Source: an uncultured archaeon
Lineage (GTDB): Archaea > Halobacteriota > Methanosarcinia > Methanosarcinales > Methanoperedenaceae
DNA: 62,447 nt
Assembly: GCA_902384525.1 (NCBI GenBank)
Contig: CABMCA010000124.1
Coordinates: forward strand, 1-62,447
Direction of reading: 5' to 3'
Shown here: piece by piece, positions 56,954 to 62,447 of the stretch
How the letters are laid out: each line of letters begins with the position of its first letter
How positions within the stretch are numbered: position 1 is the stretch's first letter
Position numbers and translations under genes: made by a program
Notes under the pieces: generated by a model
Databases searched by the model: none
What the model saw: the letters and a program-made list of their open reading frames with translations, nothing else
Told to the model about the DNA's origin: nothing

Positions 56954-59680
56954 ATGATCAAATTCAACTTAGAAGTTAAACTCCCTGAAGTATTGAGTCT
57001 AAGAAATACCAATAGGTACCTTGTTGAAGGCTGGATATTTCATTCATCGAGAATAAAGAATTTATCTATTTTCATAGATAAGAAGCGGTATAATGCAGAT
57101 ACTATCGAAATGTTTCGTCCTGATATTGGAAATCAGTATGCTGAGAGCATTTTCTCTTTTTTCTCCGGATTTTCCATCCCTGTAATATTAAATCCTGTCC
57201 AGAAATATCAGGAACATGAGATTATTCTTAACGCAGAATTCAGGGATGGACAAAAATTTACATATCAAATTGGAACTCTTAAATTAGAACCATGGAAAAG
57301 TAAAAACAGGGAATTCATTCTTCCACAGAATGTCACCGAAAACGAGCTTTTAGTTATTTGCATGGCTACCTATAATCCCAAGGAATTGCGTTTCCGAAGG
57401 CAGATCGAAAGCATAATACATCAGGATTATACCAACTGGATATGCATTGTTTGTGACGATGGCTCAGAAGAATCACGTAAGAAATATATGCGTAAGATCT
57501 TAGCCCAAGACCCTCGATTTTTCTTCATCGAAAATCCTGAGAACGTTGGATTTTATCATAATTTCGAGCGCTGCCTTGAGCTGGTGCCTTCCAGGGCTAA
57601 ATATGTGGCTCTCGCGGACCAGGATGATTACTGGTACCCGAATAAGTTATCCGAATGCCTCAGCAAGCTTGTTGGGAAAACTCAACTGGTTTATTGCGAC
57701 ATGAGGATAGTTCATGAGAATGGAACTGTTATTTCGGAAACATACTGGAAAAATCGGAAGAATTATTACAAGAGGGAAGATTTAGACCTTCTCGTAATTG
57801 CAAATACAGTCACTGGGGCTGCTTCTGTTTTTCGCGCCAGTTTGTTAAAAAAAGTATTACCATTTCCCCCACGTTATGGAGGTGTTTTTCATGATCAATG
57901 GATTGGAATTATTGCCTCTGCATCCGGGGGAATAGATTATGTTAACACCGCTTTATACGACTATATACAGAGCGGTGAAAATGTAATAGGACATTGTGAT
58001 TTTGGCCAAGCCACAATAAAGGATTTTTTAAGGATAGATAGCCTTTTGGGGTCTTATCGACAAAAAAATTTGCCTTTTCTAATGAGGATAAAATCGTTAA
58101 TGTATAATATACTTCTTTTATCAAAAGAATTATATGAATACAATCACATGCACGTTAAACATATTTCGACTTTAATCGAGTCTGCTTCAGTTCGAAATAT
58201 TAATAACATTTTTATTTTGCATATTCGCAGACCATTGAGCGTCTTTGGCCTTTTAAAAATGCGCACCAAAATTGTAATTAGAGAAGAAACGACAAATAAT
58301 ATAGAACTATCTTTATTATTTTCAAGATTCCTCAACTTCATATATCCATTTTGCATTCCCATTTTAAGTAGAGTTATGATACGCAGGGCAATAAAACAGA
58401 AGGAAGAAGGTATTAATCAAACAAATAATATAAAATATCTATTCGGGTTAGCAGACCATATTGATCTTGCTGATTTCAAAAGAAAATTTTCTGGTCGGCA
58501 ATTTAGTATTGTACAAAAAAAACAAGATATAAATTTTTTATTATCTCGAATTGATCCCGCTAATTTTTTCGGTGGTTATATAGCAATGTTCAATTTTGCA
58601 AAAAAATTTTCTGATATAGGTTATTCTGTCAGAATTATTTTGACAGATCAGAAAGAAATAATAGAGTCTGAATTACAAAAAGTTCAAAACCATGATCCTT
58701 ATTTAAAAAATTTCCTCACCAAAGCTGAATATTTACCGTGTTTTTCATCCGAACAAATTGTTCCAATTTCGAAAGATGATATTTTTGTTGCTACATCGTG
58801 GTGGACCGCACATATTGCACATGAAGCTGTTTTGAAAACAAACCATTCAAAATTTATTTATTTAGCTCAGGACTACGAGCCAATTTTCTACGAACATGGA
58901 GCATATCGCGTATTAGCGGATCAAAGTTATAGGTTTAATTACTTCCCGTTTTTTTCAACAGATATTTTACAGAGATATTTTATTGAATCTGGCATTGTAG
59001 ACAAAAAAAAGGCGGGAGTTTATTTTAAGAATCCGGTTTTAGATTTTGACCTCACTCATAATGATCTTCAAAAAAGAAAAGGCAAAAAAAAGTTGCTCTT
59101 TTATGCCCGTCCTCAGCCCAATAATGCCAGAAACTTATATCCGATGGGCTGTTTAGCGATCGATAGAGCAAGAGAAATTGGTTATTTTAAGGATGATGAA
59201 TGGGAAATCATTGCCATAGGTGGCGATATTGGAGAACAAACCCTTCCCAGCGGAATTAAGATCAAGCATATTGGAAAATTTGACATGAAGAAATATAAAT
59301 CTCTTCTTCCTCAGCATGATCTTGGTCTTGCACTCATGGATTCACCCCATCCAAGTTTGTTGCCAATCGAGATGGCTTCTGCAGGATTACTTGTTGTAAC
59401 CAATACTTATGGCATAAAGAACCAAGAATACTTTTCAACTATTTCAAAAAACATTAAAGCTGTACCACCCGACCCTGAATCTTTAGCTAACGCGCTTATT
59501 GAGCTATCCGAAAAAGTAAATAATCTCAATGGACGAATAGAAGGTAGTAAAGTCAACTGGCCCCATGATTGGAATGAAGCTTTGCCGCTTGCTGCTATTG
59601 ATGAGGCAATTAAATCAGTTGTCAAGTCAAAAGATTTATTTAGAGAGGTGGATTTTAATGAAAAAAAAAATATTTGCTAA
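56954..59680 (+). CDS. Large two-domain glycosyltransferase (GT2 plus WsaF-like GT4)
   Basis: A 908-aa enzyme with a beta-rich N-terminal part (~1-115), then a GT2 domain (~130-350: LLVICMATYNPKELRFRRQI, CIVCDDGSEE, LADQDDYWYP). A helical linker follows. The C-terminal ~380 residues (~530-895) look like the rhamnosyltransferase WsaF (GT-B): FFGGYIAMFNFAKKFSDIG, YLAQDYEPIFYEHGAY, YARPQPNNARNLYPMGC, GKFDMKKYKSLLPQHDLGLAL and HPSLLPIEMASAGLLVVTN. It may extend a rhamnan chain with two linkages. The gene is AT-rich (around one third GC by eye). Confidence 0.88.
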   Translation: MIKFNLEVKLPEVLSLRNTNRYLVEGWIFHSSRIKNLSIFIDKKRYNADTIEMFRPDIGNQYAESIFSFFSGFSIPVILNPVQKYQEHEIILNAEFRDGQKFTYQIGTLKLEPWKSKNREFILPQNVTENELLVICMATYNPKELRFRRQIESIIHQDYTNWICIVCDDGSEESRKKYMRKILAQDPRFFFIENPENVGFYHNFERCLELVPSRAKYVALADQDDYWYPNKLSECLSKLVGKTQLVYCDMRIVHENGTVISETYWKNRKNYYKREDLDLLVIANTVTGAASVFRASLLKKVLPFPPRYGGVFHDQWIGIIASASGGIDYVNTALYDYIQSGENVIGHCDFGQATIKDFLRIDSLLGSYRQKNLPFLMRIKSLMYNILLLSKELYEYNHMHVKHISTLIESASVRNINNIFILHIRRPLSVFGLLKMRTKIVIREETTNNIELSLLFSRFLNFIYPFCIPILSRVMIRRAIKQKEEGINQTNNIKYLFGLADHIDLADFKRKFSGRQFSIVQKKQDINFLLSRIDPANFFGGYIAMFNFAKKFSDIGYSVRIILTDQKEIIESELQKVQNHDPYLKNFLTKAEYLPCFSSEQIVPISKDDIFVATSWWTAHIAHEAVLKTNHSKFIYLAQDYEPIFYEHGAYRVLADQSYRFNYFPFFSTDILQRYFIESGIVDKKKAGVYFKNPVLDFDLTHNDLQKRKGKKKLLFYARPQPNNARNLYPMGCLAIDRAREIGYFKDDEWEIIAIGGDIGEQTLPSGIKIKHIGKFDMKKYKSLLPQHDLGLALMDSPHPSLLPIEMASAGLLVVTNTYGIKNQEYFSTISKNIKAVPPDPESLANALIELSEKVNNLNGRIEGSKVNWPHDWNEALPLAAIDEAIKSVVKSKDLFREVDFNEKKNIC

Positions 59681-60689
59681 GATAAAAAGAATAAGGGACA
59701 TTATTTCCAATTTCTTTTTTAGAGACCATCTTATCACCACAACAAAGAAAGAAATTTTAAGTTCTGAAGAGAAAAACCTCATTTCAAACACAATCTGGGA
59801 CAATTCTAAGGAACAATATCAGAAAGGTAATTTTAAAATCTACTGGGAGCTCTTACCTGCTATTGAAAAATACCAGATGAAATACATAACTGGAGATGAG
59901 AATTTAAATTATTTCGTGTATGCAATAAATTACACGAAAGAAAAGGTCGGAGACAAAAACTTGAGAGGGCTATTTATTGGTTGTATAGAAGGTAATCCTA
60001 GTCCTGATATGAGTTTGATGGAAACTGGTTTGTATAGTAAAATCGATGTGATGGATATTGCTGAGGGATTATTGAAAAAGCAACGAATGGTTGCCTCCGA
60101 AAGGGGATTGAAAGAGATTGAATATATAAATCAGGACTTTAATAAATTTATACTGGAGAGAAATCAATACGATGTCATATGGGCTATAGGAACTGTCCAT
60201 CATATTGAAAAGTTAGAACATCTATTTGACCAAGTTCAAAATGCCCTCAAAGATAATGGCATATTCATTATAAGAGAATACATTGGTGCCAATCGTTTTC
60301 AATATTCCGAAACGCAACTTAAAATAATCAATGAAATTCTGTCGATCCTCCCCGAAAAATATAAAATCCAGGAAGATGGGATTACTGTTAAAAAAAATAT
60401 TGAACGCCCTGATATTGCGGAATTAATAAAACACGATCCCACTGAGTCTGTAAGATCTGAGGATATTATACCATTAGTAAAAGAAAGATTTGAAATAATT
60501 AAATTGGCATATACCGGAGGTACTATACTTCACCCTCTATTAAGCTATATAGCGTCAAATTTTGAAAGAGATGAGGATGCAGAAACTATCTTAAAACTCT
60601 TAATCCTGTTTGAAAAAACTCTTATTGACAATGAAGTTTTGCCGAGCGATTACGTTTTTTGTATAGCTAAGAAACGAATATGCAGATAA
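59658..60689 (+). CDS. SAM-dependent methyltransferase (glycan cluster)
   Basis: A ~343-aa methyltransferase: GLFIGCIEGNPSPDM as motif I, KIDVMDIAEGLL as motif II, and YDVIWAIGTVHHIEKLEHLFDQ as motif IV. The N-terminal ~80 residues and C-terminal ~120 residues are helical additions. ATG 59658 is chosen because GGTGGA lies just upstream (59647-59652), and the frame before it shadows the glycosyltransferase gene; the overlap is 23 bases. Methylation of a sugar in the exported chain is the simplest role. Confidence 0.82.
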   Translation: MKKKIFAKIKRIRDIISNFFFRDHLITTTKKEILSSEEKNLISNTIWDNSKEQYQKGNFKIYWELLPAIEKYQMKYITGDENLNYFVYAINYTKEKVGDKNLRGLFIGCIEGNPSPDMSLMETGLYSKIDVMDIAEGLLKKQRMVASERGLKEIEYINQDFNKFILERNQYDVIWAIGTVHHIEKLEHLFDQVQNALKDNGIFIIREYIGANRFQYSETQLKIINEILSILPEKYKIQEDGITVKKNIERPDIAELIKHDPTESVRSEDIIPLVKERFEIIKLAYTGGTILHPLLSYIASNFERDEDAETILKLLILFEKTLIDNEVLPSDYVFCIAKKRICR

Positions 60690-60712
60690 CTAACCAACAA
60701 TGAGTGATATTT

Positions 60713-61210
60713 ATGACAAAAATTTCTGAACAATGGGGATATTTGGGAAAAAATGTATTAATTGAGCCAACTGCAATTTTGATTAATATCGATAAAATTG
60801 AAATCGGGGATGGAAGCTGGATAGGAAGTTATTGCAATTTAAGACCTGTCAATAATAAGATAAAAATCGGAAGAAATGTCATAATTGCGCAATTTGTCTC
60901 AATAATTTCAGACAGTCATAACTATAAAGATGTCACAAAAAATATTAAAGATCAGGGGATTTTTGGAGGGGACATAATAATAAAAGATAATGTGTGGATT
61001 GGATGTAATTCAGTGATTTTACAAGATGTAGTCATTGAAACTGGAAGTGTTGTTGCTGCAGGATCTGTTGTTACAAAATCAATACCTTCCTACTGTGTTG
61101 CTGCGGGTGTTCCAGCAGAAATAATCAAAAGATATTCATATGATTTGAAAAAATGGCTAAAGTATAATCTATTTGTAAAAGCTCTGTTTGAAGTCCACTT
61201 AATAAAATAG
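60713..61210 (+). CDS. Hexapeptide-repeat acyltransferase (WbbJ-like)
   Basis: A 165-aa left-handed beta-helix transferase. Repeats of (I/V)-x-I-G are visible: IEIGDGSWIGSYCNL, IKIGRNVIIAQFVSII, IIKDNVWIGCNSVILQDVVIETGSVVAAGSVV. The end SIPSYCVAAGVPAEIIKR is the usual acetyl-CoA-side block, and the catalytic His is in SDSHNYKD. It probably O-acetylates a sugar of the exported glycan. ATG 60713 has GTGAT ten bases upstream. Confidence 0.88.
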   Translation: MTKISEQWGYLGKNVLIEPTAILINIDKIEIGDGSWIGSYCNLRPVNNKIKIGRNVIIAQFVSIISDSHNYKDVTKNIKDQGIFGGDIIIKDNVWIGCNSVILQDVVIETGSVVAAGSVVTKSIPSYCVAAGVPAEIIKRYSYDLKKWLKYNLFVKALFEVHLIK

Positions 61211-61353
61211 CTTAGATTCTAAAAGAAGTCTGCAGGAGTATACGCTTTGAACTTTTCCGTGCATTATTGGTAGAATCAACCAGCTTTAGAAGGTTTGCAG
61301 AAAATCACAATATACCACGCAATATTTTTCTAATAAATTTTAAATCAAAAAAA

Positions 61354-61378
61354 TTAACAGGGTTTTTCGCCCTGTTAA
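61354..61378 (-). terminator. Intrinsic-type terminator after the repeat surface protein
   Basis: TTAACAGGG and CCCTGTTAA form a perfect 9-bp stem with a 7-base loop. Read on the minus strand it is followed by a run of seven Ts, so it fits a terminator for the surface-protein gene ending at 61412. It may also stop transcription from the acyltransferase side. Confidence 0.75.
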
Positions 61379-61411
61379 TCATCTTTCATTTAGCAAACTA
61401 AACGTATATTA

Positions 61412-62447
61412 CTATGTCGTGGATATAACAATATTTCCTTCTATCGGTCTGCCGCTAGTTCCATCCGATGCTACCCATCCCAAAAGGCCATTCGCAGGGA
61501 TAACTGGATTTTCCGTCTTGGCCAGGGTACCATTGAGGTAATGATAATCCACACGTACAGGTGTATTAAAGCCGCTAACATCTGCGAGATTCACATATGT
61601 TCCAAAATTGGTATTGTTGCCATAGTATGGTATTATCACCGTGTTTGAGATATCCGGCTGAATAAACAGGCTTTCGGACATTAATCCTCTGCCGCTTAAG
61701 GAATAAATTCTCATTTCACCAAATATTATATTATCAGAAGTAATTTCAAGTTTTCCAGTTGTAGGCCTACCGTTCTTGCCATCAGACATAGGAACATCCT
61801 GATACACTCCATTCGGGGGAACAGTCTGGGTTTCCTTTACCCTCAAAGTACCATTAGGATAATAATATCTTATGGTTAAAGTAGCACCTAGACCCGAAGC
61901 ATCAGAGATTGCCATGTATGTATCCCATCCTATATGATCGCCATATTGTGGGACTGTGAAGCTGGTTCTTTTATCAGTGGATGTGTAGAGTTTGTTCGAA
62001 GTTATGCCGCCAATTCCAAGGTTGTATAACCTGTATTCTCCATTAACCAAATGATTAGAGGTAATCTCTACCCTGCCCAGTTTAGGTCTACCATTCTTGC
62101 CATCAGACATAGGAACATCCTGATACATTCCATTGGGAGGAACTGTCTGAATCTCTGTTACTGCAATAGTACCATTAGGATAATAATATCTTATGGTCAA
62201 AGTAGCACCTAGACCTGAGGTATCTGAGATTGCTAAATATGTATCCCACGCAATATGATCTCCATACTGGTGTATTGATAAACTTGTAGATGCATCCGCA
62301 TCAGTATAGAGTTTTCCCGATATCATATCTGTGTTAGATTTGGAGTAAATCTTTAATTCACCCACCACATTATTGTTCGAAGTGATGACAAGTTTACCCA
62401 ATGTGGGTCTGCTATTAGTTCCATCTGAAGGTATCCATCTATAGGTG
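61412..62447 (-). CDS. Tandem-repeat surface-type protein (5' end beyond window)
   Basis: The last ~345 codons of a gene that starts beyond the right edge. The open frame continues to base 62447 and already shows repeat sequence there (WIPSDGTNSRP), so the apparent start at 62401 is not real. Three ~107-residue repeats are visible, each with (V/L)-x-I-T-S-x-N, YGDHI(A/G)WDTY, GLGATLTIRYYYPNGT and (M/A)SDG-x-(N/S)GRP; the last copy is more diverged. The domain looks like an all-beta surface or adhesion module. It follows the glycan-export locus and is a possible glycoprotein target, with several N-x-S/T sequons. Confidence 0.8.
   Translation of the reverse strand, partial: TYRWIPSDGTNSRPTLGKLVITSNNNVVGELKIYSKSNTDMISGKLYTDADASTSLSIHQYGDHIAWDTYLAISDTSGLGATLTIRYYYPNGTIAVTEIQTVPPNGMYQDVPMSDGKNGRPKLGRVEITSNHLVNGEYRLYNLGIGGITSNKLYTSTDKRTSFTVPQYGDHIGWDTYMAISDASGLGATLTIRYYYPNGTLRVKETQTVPPNGVYQDVPMSDGKNGRPTTGKLEITSDNIIFGEMRIYSLSGRGLMSESLFIQPDISNTVIIPYYGNNTNFGTYVNLADVSGFNTPVRVDYHYLNGTLAKTENPVIPANGLLGWVASDGTSGRPIEGNIVISTT

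Noticed and set aside
1-62447. CRISPR arrays, rRNA or tRNA genes
   Set aside because: No regularly spaced repeats with unique spacers and no recognisable rRNA or tRNA core were found on reading both strands.

Overview
The window looks like chromosomal DNA of a methanogen-related euryarchaeon, most probably a Methanosarcinales or Methanoperedens (ANME-2d)-type organism. The evidence is an archaeal L1-L10-L12 ribosomal operon, sn-glycerol-1-phosphate dehydrogenase, PurP, Pth2, UPF0179 and DUF63 genes, and archaeal pilin and PGF-CTERM export signals. There is also a c-type cytochrome and haem programme: AhbD, a siroheme decarboxylase, a CcmD-like mini-protein and a six-haem cytochrome. The genus is an inference from gene content; no rRNA or tRNA gene was seen.

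Layout. 0-6 kb: a pilus or secretion locus (pilin-like protein, TadC-like membrane protein, TadA-like ATPase) divergent from two KaiC/ArlH-like ATPases. 6-8 kb: haem b synthesis by the siroheme route plus a ccmD-like gene. 8-12.7 kb: CoA-binding protein, GH16-like protein with a dockerin, cytosine deaminase-like enzyme, Pth2 and a four-PAS transcription regulator. 12.8-18.3 kb: an unusual Fe-S assembly operon (DsrE-like protein, IscS-like protein without its PLP lysine, IscU fused to a flavin reductase), then a coiled-coil gene and trpB2. 20.6-24.7 kb: cobalamin operon cbiT-cbiL/F-cbiG-cbiH-cbiC, with cbiL and cbiF fused. 25-29.9 kb: RNA repair (rtcA, kptA), archaeal lipid synthesis (egsA) and small conserved genes. 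31-33 kb: ribosomal L1/L10/L12 operon with leader and internal hairpins. 33-44 kb: secreted proteins, membrane-anchored regulator, purP, manC, a sulfur-relay operon (ThiF/MoeB-like, TusA, DsrE/F/H), recQ and the multihaem cytochrome.

44-61 kb is a surface polysaccharide locus: polyprenyl-phosphate-type and GT2 glycosyltransferases, a complete dTDP-L-rhamnose set (rfbCBDA), an ABC exporter (wzm/wzt), a B12-type radical SAM protein, two methyltransferases, a large GT2/WsaF-like glycosyltransferase and a hexapeptide acyltransferase. It resembles the logic of bacterial S-layer polyrhamnan loci: make dTDP-rhamnose, build the chain, modify it, export it through Wzm/Wzt. wzm and wzt are split by about 2.1 kb holding two toxin-antitoxin modules interleaved with GC-rich repeat copies. 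The window ends inside a tandem-repeat surface-type protein.

The most distinctive points are the Fe-S operon, the toxin-antitoxin/repeat island inside the exporter pair, the CbiL-CbiF fusion, the unannotated ccmD-like gene and the candidate L1 leader. Several short genes (42-59 aa) are described that simple ORF calling would miss.
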